Counted from the first letter of the stretch, positions 54,778-63,589 are shown. The stretch: 64,000 bases of DNA from Lentisphaeria bacterium (GCA_017504435.1 JAFVRD010000040.1:106516-170515); one strand, 5' to 3'. Made by a program: numbers and translations. Notes: generated by a model not told the origin, from the letters alone.

Positions 54778-54911
54778 AAAAACATCTCTTGATAAAAGTT
54801 CAATACATTATTCCGTCATGTAACTTACACTGCCAAATGCACTTTTACAAGTCTTTCCGGCAAATATAAAAAAATTTTTTCTCTTTTTTGTCTTTATTGT
54901 GCTGTTATTCA

Positions 54912-54941
54912 AATAAAAAAAACGCGATCTGATGACCGCGT
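54912..54941 (-). terminator. Terminator after the SGNH hydrolase gene
   Basis: ACGCG (54922-54926) pairs with CGCGT (54937-54941), with a run of T on the minus strand (54922-54913) after it. It lies 16 bases past the stop of the SGNH gene. The stem is short but the T-run is good. Confidence 0.65.
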
Positions 54942-54956
54942 CGAATAAAACAAATA

Positions 54957-55589
54957 TCAAAGCAAGTGCCCGGCAGCTTTCATCCATTGTTTGGCAATAA
55001 GCCGATGTCCGGCATAGGTTGGATGAACTCCGTCACGCAACCAATATTCCATGCCGTATTTTTCTGCAGCCTTGGTAAATTCATTCTGCAGCGGCACAAA
55101 AACCGCGCCGAAATCAACAGCAGCCTGACGCACAACTTCACCGCGTTGAGCGATTTCAGCCGGCCATTCCGGTCCTACTGCTCCAAACGGCAGCACAAAA
55201 GGTTCCAGCAAAACTATTTTCAACTCAGGCAACGTTTCAAGCGACCAGGAAAGCAGACGGCGGAGAAACTCATCATACCGCGGTACCTCAACGCCGTTTT
55301 GATTATTGTATTCATGCCATGTATCGTTTACACCGATAAGAATGCTCAGCACATCCGGCTTGAGCACCAGAGCATCTTTTTTCCAACGGGCATAAAGATC
55401 CACCACCCGGTTACCGGAAATACCGCGGTTGAAAATCCGCCAATCTTTTTCCGGCTGGTCTCCGTAGATCTCGGCAGCCAGCAAAGCCGCATAACCATTG
55501 CCGAGCGGAGTATGACGGATATCTTCCATATCTTCTCTGGCACGGCTGCAATCAGTAATTGAATCACCTTGAAACAACAATGTTTTCAT
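54957..55589 (-). CDS. SGNH/GDSL-family hydrolase
   Basis: 210 residues. 'LLFQGDSITD' carries the nucleophile Ser (block I), 'RGISGNRV' the Gly (block II), 'ILIGVNDTW' the Asn (block III) and 'DGVHPTYAGH' the Asp and His (block V). All catalytic residues are present. No signal peptide. Likely an esterase or acetyl-xylan/GlcNAc deacetylase-like enzyme in the cytoplasm. It starts 5 bases after the purD stop, so it is in the purD transcript. Confidence 0.85.
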   Translation of the reverse strand: MKTLLFQGDSITDCSRAREDMEDIRHTPLGNGYAALLAAEIYGDQPEKDWRIFNRGISGNRVVDLYARWKKDALVLKPDVLSILIGVNDTWHEYNNQNGVEVPRYDEFLRRLLSWSLETLPELKIVLLEPFVLPFGAVGPEWPAEIAQRGEVVRQAAVDFGAVFVPLQNEFTKAAEKYGMEYWLRDGVHPTYAGHRLIAKQWMKAAGHLL

Positions 55590-55593
55590 TTTA

Positions 55594-57132
55594 TCACCGA
55601 CCCCCTTTCATAATCAACAACAACACCATCATAAAGAACAGCATTGCATAAGTTCCGATCGCGATCCGGTAATTCAGTTTTTTACGCAACACAACAATCA
55701 ATGTGCGCAAACAGACGAAAATTGATACAAAGTATTTTGCCATTTGAAACTTCACATCCTGATCGCTGTTACCCAAAACACACCACAACGCACAGCAAAT
55801 GACCAATCCGATCCAGCAGAGCCATGCTTTACCGCCGGTAACAGGTTTGGAAGGACGGTGCAATGCTTTAGCTCCGATGTCTTTACGGTAGAACATCTGA
55901 TCAAAGCTGATCCGCTGCACGCCATAATATGCTCCGTATATCGCCTCGCGCACACTTTTTCCGGTCGCGCACACACCAAGCACACGTCCGCCGGAAGTTA
56001 CGATCTCTCCGTTTTTCTTCTCTGTACCGCAATGAAAAACAACAGCACCGGTTTCAGCAGCTTCTTTCAGCCCGGTGATCACCTTTCCTTTTTCGTATTC
56101 CCCGGGATAACCGCCGGAAGCAATAACGACAGAAACCGCCGCATCCTTTTTCCAATTCAGCACTGCATCGGCAAGTTTTCCCTCCACAGTTTTGTCCAGC
56201 ACATCAAACCAGTCGCCGTCAAAACGGCGCATTACCGGCTGGATTTCCGGATCACCGAAACGAACGTTGAATTCCAGAACTTTCGGCTTGCCGTCATTGA
56301 CCATGATGCCACAGAAAATAACTCCACGGAAATACAAACCTTCTTCATTGATACCTTTAAGGAAAGGTTTCAAAACCTCTTCTTCGATCTTTGCTTCAAC
56401 CTCTTTGGTCACCACCGGAGCTGGAGAATAAGCTCCCATACCACCGGTATTCGGGCCGCGGTCATTGTCAAAAATCCGTTTGTGATCCTGACTGGAGACC
56501 ATTTGAACGATTGTCTTACCATCTGTAAGAGCAAGCACACTGGCTTCTTCGCCCAACAGCATCTCTTCAATAACAACTTTGGTACCGGCAGCACCGAATG
56601 CACCGTCAAAACACTCTTTGACAAAATCTTTAGCTCCGGTACGGTTTTCAGCGACCAGCACACCTTTACCGGCAGCAAGTCCGTCTGCTTTCACCACAAT
56701 ACCTTTTTCTCCGGCATCAAAACGGCTGTCGATATAAGCGCAGGCATCTTCCGGATTTTCAAAGGTTGCAGATTCTGCTGTAGGGATACCGTATTTGACC
56801 ATAAACTGTTTGGCAAAATCTTTACTGCCTTCCAGTTGAGCAGCTTTTTTATCCGGTCCGAAAATTTTCAACCCGCGTGCTTTGAAAACATCCACGATAC
56901 CATCACACAACGGTGCTTCCGGTCCGACCACCGTCAAGCTGATTTTTTTGGAGACAGCAAAATCTGCCAATTTCTCCAATTCATTTACTTTTATATCGAC
57001 ACACTCGGCATCAGCCGCAATACCGGCGTTACCGGGAGCGCAATAAACTTTTTCAACCTGCGGACTCTGCTTCAACTGCCATACCAGGGCATGCTCACGT
57101 CCTCCGGAACCGATTACCAAAACCCGTTTCAT
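55594..57132 (-). CDS. purD: Phosphoribosylamine-glycine ligase with C-terminal membrane tail
   Basis: 512 residues. Residues 1-427 are a normal PurD: 'VIGSGGREHALVW', 'GPEAPLCDGI', 'VVKADGLAAGKGVLVA' and 'EFNVRFGDPEIQPV', ending at 'YRKDIGAKALHRP', the usual terminus. A further 85 residues (428-512) form three hydrophobic helices ('WLCWIGLVICCALWCVL', 'YFVSIFVCLRTLIVVL', 'IGTYAMLFFMMVLLLIM'). PurD makes GAR in purine synthesis and is normally soluble. The frame is open with no stop at the junction. GAGGAA precedes the ATG. Its promoter is back-to-back with that of the lipoprotein-mur operon. Confidence 0.93.
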   Translation of the reverse strand: MKRVLVIGSGGREHALVWQLKQSPQVEKVYCAPGNAGIAADAECVDIKVNELEKLADFAVSKKISLTVVGPEAPLCDGIVDVFKARGLKIFGPDKKAAQLEGSKDFAKQFMVKYGIPTAESATFENPEDACAYIDSRFDAGEKGIVVKADGLAAGKGVLVAENRTGAKDFVKECFDGAFGAAGTKVVIEEMLLGEEASVLALTDGKTIVQMVSSQDHKRIFDNDRGPNTGGMGAYSPAPVVTKEVEAKIEEEVLKPFLKGINEEGLYFRGVIFCGIMVNDGKPKVLEFNVRFGDPEIQPVMRRFDGDWFDVLDKTVEGKLADAVLNWKKDAAVSVVIASGGYPGEYEKGKVITGLKEAAETGAVVFHCGTEKKNGEIVTSGGRVLGVCATGKSVREAIYGAYYGVQRISFDQMFYRKDIGAKALHRPSKPVTGGKAWLCWIGLVICCALWCVLGNSDQDVKFQMAKYFVSIFVCLRTLIVVLRKKLNYRIAIGTYAMLFFMMVLLLIMKGGR

Positions 57133-57177
57133 TTGATTTCCTCAACTTTTATTTGTTTTTTATGTGGTTTTGCGATA

Positions 57178-57206
57178 AATATATCATCTCAATGGATAAT
57201 ATTCAA
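57178..57206 (-). promoter_or_regulatory. purD promoter
   Basis: Minus strand: TTGAAT (57206-57201), 17 bp, TATATT (57183-57178), 46 bp before the ATG. A strong pattern. Confidence 0.65.
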
Positions 57207-57235
57207 GAAAAATCAGATTTTTAAGCGATTTTGAT

Positions 57236-57263
57236 TTGACTTCCGGACAAATCCGGCTATCTT
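57236..57263 (+). promoter_or_regulatory. Promoter of the lipoprotein-murF-murE operon
   Basis: TTGACT (57236-57241), 16 bp, TATCTT (57258-57263), 39 bp before the lipoprotein ATG. The spacer holds TCCGGACAAATCCGG, a short direct repeat. Confidence 0.6.
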
Positions 57264-57302
57264 TTAAGAGTGGTAATTTTCTTAACTGAAAGGCTTGATT
57301 TT

Positions 57303-57890
57303 ATGCGTTTTTTTGCAGCTTTCTTTGCGTTGGCAACAGCATTGTTCCTTTGTTCATGCGCTGATCCGGTTATTTTTTCTGAAGTATTTCAGCAATCTGT
57401 AGATCAAAAAATATATACCAATTACAACATCTGGTATGTCAATCCGGAAAATATCGATTCTCTTAATATCCAAAACGGTTCATTTATTCCTATCGGTACC
57501 GAAATCGAACCGGTCAGCACCAGTGATTTCTGGGATGAAATCGTTTTCAAAACGGTTCCGGATGGAAAACTTTACACTATCAAATTCTCATCCGGTCACC
57601 GTCTCTGCACGATGAGAGAATTCATATCCTACACATTCACCACCAAACCGCTTGATGAGCAGCTGAAAGATTTTACTCCGGCAGTACAAGAACGCATCCG
57701 CAGAGGAGAAGTTGTTCCTGGAATGAATATCAAATCGGTACTGCTCGCCTACGGTCCTCCCCCGGCATGCCGCACCAATGACCTGCGGAATGAAAGCTGG
57801 GTCTATTGGCGTTCACCGTCAAATACGATCCGGGTCGTAATGCGTAAAGATCAGGTCGTTGCGATCCTCAATATCGGACAGGAAATTTGA
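57303..57890 (+). CDS. BamE/SmpA-like lipoprotein
   Basis: 195 residues. The signal peptide 'MRFFAAFFALATALFLCSC' ends in a usable lipobox (LCSC, Cys19). The C-terminal 'RRGEVVPGMNIKSVLLAYGPPPACR...SWVYWRS' resembles the small SmpA/OmlA (BamE) fold with its 'G.s..eV...lG.P' motif. The middle ~100 residues are not recognised. It is probably anchored to the outer membrane and may be part of outer membrane biogenesis. The ATG at 57303 follows AAAGG. Its stop overlaps the murF start (TGATG), so it is coupled to peptidoglycan synthesis. Confidence 0.72.
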   Translation: MRFFAAFFALATALFLCSCADPVIFSEVFQQSVDQKIYTNYNIWYVNPENIDSLNIQNGSFIPIGTEIEPVSTSDFWDEIVFKTVPDGKLYTIKFSSGHRLCTMREFISYTFTTKPLDEQLKDFTPAVQERIRRGEVVPGMNIKSVLLAYGPPPACRTNDLRNESWVYWRSPSNTIRVVMRKDQVVAILNIGQEI

Positions 57891-59257
57891 TGGAGGCACG
57901 GTTCACATCCGCCGAGCTTGCTCTGGCGACCAGCGGCAAATGGTCAACCTCTCTGCCGGGAACAAGCAGCTTTGCTCTGACCACTGACACCAGATCCTGC
58001 AATACCGGGAAAATATTTTTTGCGCTGACCGGAGAAAGATTTGATGCCCATGATTTTCTGCCTCAAGCGGTTGCATCAGGATGCACGGCATTGTGCATAA
58101 ATGCGGCAAAACAGGATCGCGCTCCGGGCGGGATACCTCTGCTGTTGGTTCAGGACACCTTAAAAGCGTTTCAAGCTTGTGCCGCATTTCACCGCCGCCG
58201 CTTTAAAAATCTGACAGTTCTGGGAGTTACCGGAAGTGTTGGAAAAACCAGTGTCAAAGAAATCTTGCGGGCGATCTGCAGCAATATTGCCGGAACAGCA
58301 CATGTTTTATATACAGAGGGTAATACCAACAACCAAATCGGCGTTGCCCAAAACCTGCTCCGACTGACCGGAGATCACCGTTACGCAATTTTGGAAGCAG
58401 GAACCAGTTCTCCCGGTGAAATCGCACCTCTGGCAGCTATGATAAAACCTGATGGAGCCATTGTTAATTCCATAGCTCCATGCCATTTGGAAAATCTCAA
58501 ATCTCTTGAGGGTGTCGCCATTGAAAAAGGTGCTTTACTGGCCGCTCTGCCCGATAATGGCGATGCTGTTTTTCCAGCAGAATGTGCAGCAAAAGAGAAA
58601 CTGGCCTTTGCCGGACGCCATACGCACACAGCGACATTCGGTTTAGATGGCAATGGTGATTACTGTGCTGAATATTTGGGAGGAACGTTGTCCGGCAGTC
58701 GATTCAAATTATATTTCCCGACCGGAGAATCTTTTGAAATCTCCTGGGATCTCTCCGGCAGTCACAATGCGCTAAATGCCGCCGGAGCAGCAGCACTTGC
58801 CCACAGATGCTGCAAATTCGCTCCGGAACTTATCGCCCGGGCTCTGCCGTATACCAAACTGCCGGGAATGCGCATGAAGCGAACTGAAGTGAATCAGGTA
58901 ACATACTTTAATGATGCCTATAATGCTAATCCTGCCAGTATGCGGGCATCGCTGGAACTGCTCAGTCAAAGCCGGTTGCCGGGCAGACTGATTCTGGTAT
59001 TGGGAGGGATGCGGGAACTTGGTGCAAGTGAATATGATGCCCATGCGGAGATTCTGGCTCTGAAAAAACGTTTGCTTCCGGAAGCACTGTTATTGACAAT
59101 CGGCAAAGAATTCGCCGGATTATCATCCAATCATTTTGACACCCCCGAAACTGCTGCGGAATATTTGCAAAAAAATATCCGCCCCGGAGATACTGTATTT
59201 GCCAAAGGTTCCCGCGGAAATGCGGTAGAACTGATATTGCCGGAGGAGGCACGCTGA
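57890..59257 (+). CDS. murF: UDP-MurNAc-tripeptide-D-Ala-D-Ala ligase
   Basis: 455 residues. 'DTRSCNTGKIFFALTGERFDAHDF' is the N-terminal UDP-binding domain, 'LGVTGSVGKTSVKEIL' the P-loop, 'NNQIGV' follows and 'YFNDAYNANPASMRASLELL' is typical of MurF. It adds D-Ala-D-Ala to the muramyl tripeptide in the cytoplasm. The ATG overlaps the lipoprotein stop by one base. Unusually, it precedes murE; in many dcw clusters murE comes first. Confidence 0.92.
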   Translation: MEARFTSAELALATSGKWSTSLPGTSSFALTTDTRSCNTGKIFFALTGERFDAHDFLPQAVASGCTALCINAAKQDRAPGGIPLLLVQDTLKAFQACAAFHRRRFKNLTVLGVTGSVGKTSVKEILRAICSNIAGTAHVLYTEGNTNNQIGVAQNLLRLTGDHRYAILEAGTSSPGEIAPLAAMIKPDGAIVNSIAPCHLENLKSLEGVAIEKGALLAALPDNGDAVFPAECAAKEKLAFAGRHTHTATFGLDGNGDYCAEYLGGTLSGSRFKLYFPTGESFEISWDLSGSHNALNAAGAAALAHRCCKFAPELIARALPYTKLPGMRMKRTEVNQVTYFNDAYNANPASMRASLELLSQSRLPGRLILVLGGMRELGASEYDAHAEILALKKRLLPEALLLTIGKEFAGLSSNHFDTPETAAEYLQKNIRPGDTVFAKGSRGNAVELILPEEAR

Positions 59258-59260
59258 AAA

Positions 59261-60742
59261 ATGAAAAATTCTCCGGAGAAAATTTTTGGAGATCTGCTGT
59301 TGGAAGTTTCCGGAACATTCGATACCCTGCCGGATACACCATGCATTACTGATTCCCGCATAGTAGAACCGGGAACTGTTTTTGCAGCTATCCCGGGAAC
59401 CAGACACAATGGGGCAGATTTTATCGGCGATGCTCTGGCAAAAGGTGCGGCAGCGGTCATTCACGATCAACAGGATCTCCATCTGCCGCCGGAAATAATT
59501 TCATGTAAAGTCCGCGACGTTCGCAGTGCGATTTCTGCATATTACAGTTTCCGGGCCGATCATCCGGATAAAAAACTGAAAATATATGGTGTTACCGGAA
59601 CCAATGGAAAAACCACATCGGCTTATTTACTCAGCCATATCCTCAACAATGCCCGGATCCCCTGCGGTCTGATTTCTACAGTAGAATACCAAGATGGCAA
59701 AAATATTCTCCCGCCGACTCATACAACACCAGATCCGCAGACATTCTTTCCGCTGCTGGCAACAATGCTCACCAATGGCATGCAGGCAGCTGCAATGGAA
59801 TTTTCCAGCCATGCACTGGCTCAAAACCGCTTGGCGACATTGAATGTTCATGGAGCGATATTCACCAATCTGACCGGAGATCATTTAGATTTCCACGGCG
59901 ATATGGAAAATTACTATCAGGCTAAAAAACGACTTTTTACGACGATGATTGTTCCCGGAGGAATTGCAGCAATAAACGTTGATGATCCATTCGGAGAACG
60001 CTTGGCAGAAGAGTTGGCAGAAGAACGTCCGGACTTAAAAATCCCGACATTCGGAACCAATGAAAAATCCGGGTGGAGACTCTCTGAAATATCCAGCAGT
60101 GCAGACGGATGCAGTTTTGTTATATCCAATGCCGCATGTGCATATAATACCGAATTTCCAATGCCGGGAAATTACAATATTTATAATTTAGCCGGTGTAC
60201 TGACATTGCTGTTGTGCGACCAAATTTCTCCTGATGCGATAGATACGGCATTGCACACTCATTTTGCGGTTCCCGGCAGATTGGAAAAATTGACCGCGCC
60301 GGGTGGAACACGTTTTTTTGTTGATTATGCTCATACGGATGATGCATTGGCAAATGTACTGAAAACACTTAAACCGCTGACTGCCGGCAAATTGATCGTT
60401 GTATTCGGTGCCGGCGGTGACCGGGATCACAGCAAACGTCCACGCATGGGTGCTGCAGCGGCAAAATATGCTGATAAAATCATTCTTACCAACGACAACC
60501 CCAGATCTGAACCTCCGCTTGAGATCATTGCTCAAATTGCATCCGGAATTCCGCAAGGCTTTGCTTTTGATGCCATTTGCGACCGGCAAAAAGCATTGCA
60601 GCATGCCGTGGAGATAGCGAAACCGGAAGATATTGTTCTGATTGCCGGCAAAGGGCATGAAAATTATCAGGAAACAGCCGGAATCCGTACTCATTTCGAT
60701 GACCGTGAGGTTTTGAGAGCTATTTTCGGAGAGTTGAAATGA
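59261..60742 (+). CDS. murE: UDP-MurNAc-tripeptide synthetase, meso-DAP-adding
   Basis: 493 residues. 'ITDSRIVEPGTVFAAIPG' binds the UDP-substrate, 'GVTGTNGKTTSAYL' is the P-loop, 'TTPDPQTFFPLL' and 'AMEFSSHALAQNR' are mid-domain, and 'NDNPRSEPP' (Asp412-Asn-Pro-Arg415) is the DNPR box that selects meso-diaminopimelate. Thus the cell wall is DAP-type. It is 3 bases after murF and overlaps the SAHH-like gene by 4 bases (ATGA). Later mur genes (mraY, murD) are not adjacent. Confidence 0.95.
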   Translation: MKNSPEKIFGDLLLEVSGTFDTLPDTPCITDSRIVEPGTVFAAIPGTRHNGADFIGDALAKGAAAVIHDQQDLHLPPEIISCKVRDVRSAISAYYSFRADHPDKKLKIYGVTGTNGKTTSAYLLSHILNNARIPCGLISTVEYQDGKNILPPTHTTPDPQTFFPLLATMLTNGMQAAAMEFSSHALAQNRLATLNVHGAIFTNLTGDHLDFHGDMENYYQAKKRLFTTMIVPGGIAAINVDDPFGERLAEELAEERPDLKIPTFGTNEKSGWRLSEISSSADGCSFVISNAACAYNTEFPMPGNYNIYNLAGVLTLLLCDQISPDAIDTALHTHFAVPGRLEKLTAPGGTRFFVDYAHTDDALANVLKTLKPLTAGKLIVVFGAGGDRDHSKRPRMGAAAAKYADKIILTNDNPRSEPPLEIIAQIASGIPQGFAFDAICDRQKALQHAVEIAKPEDIVLIAGKGHENYQETAGIRTHFDDREVLRAIFGELK

Positions 60743-61794
60743 CCAGCAAACTTGAGGCATTTATCCGGCAGAGTTATCCGGAGACAGCTTATCCGTCATT
60801 GCTTGCCCAATGTAAAAAGTTCCGGGAAACTCAAGCACTTGCCGGATGCAAAATATTGGATGCAACGCCGGTATTCCGTAATACTCTGGTAAAATATTAT
60901 GCTTTGTTATCTGCCGGGGCACATCTGACCGTATCTGTCGGCAAAGATATTCCCTGTGATCCGGATATTGTCAAAATACTTCCGGACTTTGGAATATCCA
61001 TGGAAATAAAAAATCAATTTTTTGATGCGGTGGCAGATTGCGCAGGCAGACATCGCAATATTCAATCCCGTCACGGTTATGTGGAATTGACCCGCAGCGG
61101 ATTGGAATATTACGGGGATTGCCCCCAACCGGTGATCTCCGCAGATACGGGGCTCATCAAAACCTTTGAAACGGTGCTGGGAACCGGAGACGGTTTTGTG
61201 AGAGCTATGCGGCAATTAGGGTATACCGATGTTGCCGGAAAAAATATTTTGATATTCGGAGGCGGCAAAGTCGGTTTGGGGATAAAATATCAACTGGACA
61301 AACTCGGAGCCGAAACGGCAGTCGCTGATATACGTTTCTTAACCGAAAATATTTCCGGACACACTTACATAAATGCCAATGAACCGGACACCGTCCGGAA
61401 ATATATCCGGAACGCATGGTGTATTGTTGCCGCGACCGGATTGTCCGGAGCATTGGCACAATGGGCGGGAGAATTTGCCGCCTCTCCGGCATTGATTGCC
61501 AATATGGGAGTGGAAGATGAATTTTCCGAGGCATTGCCGGAAACCAGAGTTCTCAACAATAAACGTCCGGTAAATTTCATTCTTGATGAACCGACCCAAC
61601 TGCGCTGCATAGATCCGGTCATGGCGTTGAGCAACTATTCTCTGGCCTCATTGATACACGGTAAATTGTCCGGAGGAAAAGGGATTTATCCCCCCTGCCC
61701 TGCAGATGAAAACCTGGTATTGCAAAGTGTTGACAAAGAGTTTCAGGACAGTAAAGAGATTCTCAAACGAATTCTGGAGGGCAAACGATTATGA
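60739..61794 (+). CDS. S-adenosylhomocysteinase-like protein, divergent active site
   Basis: 351 residues, against ~430 for typical SAHH. The NAD-binding centre 'LIFGGGKVGLGIKYQL' and the flanking 'PVISADTGLIKTFETVLGTGDGFVRAMRQLG' align with the SAHH core. By eye, however, the catalytic Lys of 'DSVTKSKFDN' falls on Ile with Lys one place later, and the paired Asp-Asn read Glu-Thr. The N-terminal 'SCN' segment is not preserved. It may use a modified nucleoside, be an S-inosylhomocysteine hydrolase, or have lost catalysis. It is coupled to both murE and the deaminase. Confidence 0.6.
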   Translation: MTSKLEAFIRQSYPETAYPSLLAQCKKFRETQALAGCKILDATPVFRNTLVKYYALLSAGAHLTVSVGKDIPCDPDIVKILPDFGISMEIKNQFFDAVADCAGRHRNIQSRHGYVELTRSGLEYYGDCPQPVISADTGLIKTFETVLGTGDGFVRAMRQLGYTDVAGKNILIFGGGKVGLGIKYQLDKLGAETAVADIRFLTENISGHTYINANEPDTVRKYIRNAWCIVAATGLSGALAQWAGEFAASPALIANMGVEDEFSEALPETRVLNNKRPVNFILDEPTQLRCIDPVMALSNYSLASLIHGKLSGGKGIYPPCPADENLVLQSVDKEFQDSKEILKRILEGKRL

Positions 61795-63047
61795 AAAAAA
61801 TGCTTTTGAAAAATGTTCTGCTCAATGGCAGTAATGTTTGTATCACCATTGAAAACGGCAAAATAACCGCCGCAGCACCGGATATACCGCAAACTCCGGA
61901 CATGGAAGTTTTTGACGGACAAGGAAAGCTTGGAGTTTTGCCGCCATTTTACAACGCTCATAATCATGCCGCAATGACTCTGCTGCGCAGTTATGCCGAA
62001 GACATGGAACTGTTTGATTGGCTGAGTAATCACATATGGCCTGCAGAAGCGAAACTTTCGGCAGAGGATATTTATATCGGCACCAAACTGGCGGCAATGG
62101 AAATGATACGTTCCGGAACCGTTTGGTTCAATGATTCTTACTGGCATCCGGAAGCGGCAGTCAGAGCAGTCCGGGAAACCGGGATGCGGGCAACGTTGGG
62201 AATGCTTTACCTCAATGGCGTCTCGGATGATGCCGCCCGGGCTAATGAATTGCTTATTGAAGCCGCACAGGATGTTGATCTGATATCAGTCAGTCACACT
62301 CCGCATGCAATTTACACGGTTGACAAACCAACACTGCAAAATATTGCCAAAATGTTGGAAAAAGACGGCAGAAGACTCCATATCCATGTATCAGAAACCG
62401 CAAAAGAAGTTGCTGATTGCCAAAAAGAACATGGTATGACTCCGGTAGAATATCTTGATTCGCTGGGATTGCTCAGCGAACGCGCCATGCTGGCACATTG
62501 TGTTCACTTAAGTGACCGCGACCGGGAAATTATTGCAGAACGCCAAGCATATATCGCCCACAATCCGGTTTCCAATATGAAATTGTGCAGCGGGATGTTT
62601 GATTTTGAAAAAGCCCAAGCTGCCGGATGCAGGATCGCAATTGGTACCGACGGCACCTCCAGTAACAACAATTTGTCCATGCTTGATGAGATGAAGTGTG
62701 CAGCATTGACCGCCAAAGTCGTATCCGGGAAACCGACTGCCGGACGCAATTTGGATATTTTCCGTGCGGCGACTGTCACTGGAGCCCGATATGCCGGAGT
62801 ACAATCCGGATGTATTGCCCCCGGATATGTGGCAGATCTGCTGCTGGTGGAATTGGATCATCTGCTTTTAAGTGCCGGTCACGATCTGTATGCAGATATG
62901 GTATATGCTGCCGATGCCGGGGTTATCAATTCAGTAATCTGTAATGGTAAATTTCTGATGAAAAATCACATTATTCCGGGAGAAACAGAAACTATTGCCG
63001 AATTCCGCAAAGTATGCAAAAAACTCCGGCAAACAGTAAAACGCTGA
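61791..63047 (+). CDS. mtaD: 5'-methylthioadenosine/S-adenosylhomocysteine deaminase-like
   Basis: 418 residues of the amidohydrolase deaminase family. 'FYNAHNHAAMTLLRS' (metal HxH), 'MIRSGTVWFNDSYWHP', 'SVSHTPHAIYTV' , 'LHIHVSETAKEV' (metal His and catalytic Glu), 'LAHCVHL' (His) and 'IGTDGTSSNNNLSMLDEM' (metal Asp) all match MTA/SAH deaminases. It would deaminate SAH, MTA or 5'-deoxyadenosine. It overlaps the SAHH-like gene by 4 bases, suggesting the two act on consecutive intermediates. A guanine or cytosine deaminase cannot be excluded fully. Confidence 0.85.
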   Translation: MKKMLLKNVLLNGSNVCITIENGKITAAAPDIPQTPDMEVFDGQGKLGVLPPFYNAHNHAAMTLLRSYAEDMELFDWLSNHIWPAEAKLSAEDIYIGTKLAAMEMIRSGTVWFNDSYWHPEAAVRAVRETGMRATLGMLYLNGVSDDAARANELLIEAAQDVDLISVSHTPHAIYTVDKPTLQNIAKMLEKDGRRLHIHVSETAKEVADCQKEHGMTPVEYLDSLGLLSERAMLAHCVHLSDRDREIIAERQAYIAHNPVSNMKLCSGMFDFEKAQAAGCRIAIGTDGTSSNNNLSMLDEMKCAALTAKVVSGKPTAGRNLDIFRAATVTGARYAGVQSGCIAPGYVADLLLVELDHLLLSAGHDLYADMVYAADAGVINSVICNGKFLMKNHIIPGETETIAEFRKVCKKLRQTVKR

Positions 63048-63104
63048 TAAAACCATTTGTAATCATTAATTTTGTAAAAATAACGTTTTTTTGAATATAT
63101 TGCC

Positions 63105-63133
63105 TTGCAATTCCCCTGAAAAGGATGTATATT
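63105..63133 (+). promoter_or_regulatory. Promoter of tRNA-Pro
   Basis: TTGCAA (63105-63110), 17 bp, TATATT (63128-63133), 10 bp before the tRNA 5' end. The match is good. Confidence 0.65.
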
Positions 63134-63143
63134 AGTAAAAGTT

Positions 63144-63222
63144 CGGGATATAGCGCAGCCTGGTTTAGCGCGTTTGACTGGGGGTCAAAAGGTCCGGAGT
63201 TCGAATCTCCGTATCCCGACCA
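63144..63222 (+). tRNA. tRNA-Pro (anticodon GGG)
   Basis: Acceptor CGGGATA pairs with TATCCCG, followed by discriminator A and an encoded CCA. The D-arm is GCGC...GCGC, the anticodon arm TTTGA-CTGGGGG-TCAAA gives GGG, and the T-arm CGGAG-TTCGAAT-CTCCG is standard. Confidence 0.97.
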
Positions 63223-63223
63223 T

Positions 63224-63253
63224 TTTTTTTGCCTTGATTCCAAGGCAAAAAAA
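63224..63253 (+). repeat. Perfect hairpin just after tRNA-Pro
   Basis: TTTTTTTGCCTTG (63224-63236) and CAAGGCAAAAAAA (63241-63253) form a 13-bp perfect stem with loop ATTC. The T-run lies before the GC core and A follows it on both strands, so it is not a standard terminator, though the GC core with the flanking runs may still stop transcription. Confidence 0.6.
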
Positions 63254-63254
63254 C

Positions 63255-63480
63255 ATGAAGCCGTCAGGCTTCGCTTCATACACAGCAGGTGCGCTTCATG
63301 GCACAACGTGCCGCTTCATACGGCGTAGCCGTGCTTCATAAAAGCCTGACGATGAAGCATTGTTTCGCTAAAGCTCCACAATATGAAGCATCTCCATTTC
63401 ATTCCGATATGAAGCACTTCGCTTACGCTCCGTATGACCTGTCGCCCATAGCACTTCGTGCGGCGGATGATGAGAAAATG
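63255..63480 (+). repeat. Array of GCTTCAT units and triloop hairpins
   Basis: GCTTCAT occurs at 63273, 63293, 63313 and 63333, at an exact 20-bp period, and its inverse ATGAAGC at 63255, 63352, 63383 and 63409. Between direct copies are 13-base spacers that form small palindromes with 3-base loops, for example GGCACaacGTGCC and ACGGCgtaGCCGT. CGTCAGGCTT (63262-63271) and AAGCCTGACG (63342-63351) bracket the direct copies as a perfect inverted repeat. Further triloops follow (TACGctcCGTA, GCACttcGTGC). No gene was recognised here. The region 63223-63606 has no convincing coding potential. Confidence 0.75.
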
Positions 63481-63561
63481 AAAAACGGGAGCTTGTGCGC
63501 CCGCAATTGTTTTATAATCATATATTTTTACACAAAATACGTTATTTTTTTGTTTTTTTGC

Positions 63562-63589
63562 TTGTTTTTTTTGCATCCGGAGGTATATT
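63562..63589 (+). promoter_or_regulatory. Promoter-like sequence in the gene-poor end
   Basis: TTGTTT (63562-63567), 16 bp, TATATT (63584-63589). It would start a transcript near 63596, just before AGCCATGGTATGGCT, a small hairpin. T-richness around it raises the chance of coincidence. Confidence 0.35.

Noticed and set aside
55744..57234. 496-residue open frame on the + strand opposite purD
   Set aside because: Antisense to a complete PurD and through its promoter; no domain and no ribosome site.
63224..63253. Intrinsic terminator of tRNA-Pro
   Set aside because: On either strand the T-run precedes the GC stem and A follows, so the usual stem-then-U signal is missing; listed only as a hairpin.
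63255..63480. CRISPR-like array
   Set aside because: The GCTTCAT unit is only 7 bases and the spacers are 13-base palindromes; no cas gene, no 24-37-bp repeat, and the order includes inverted copies.
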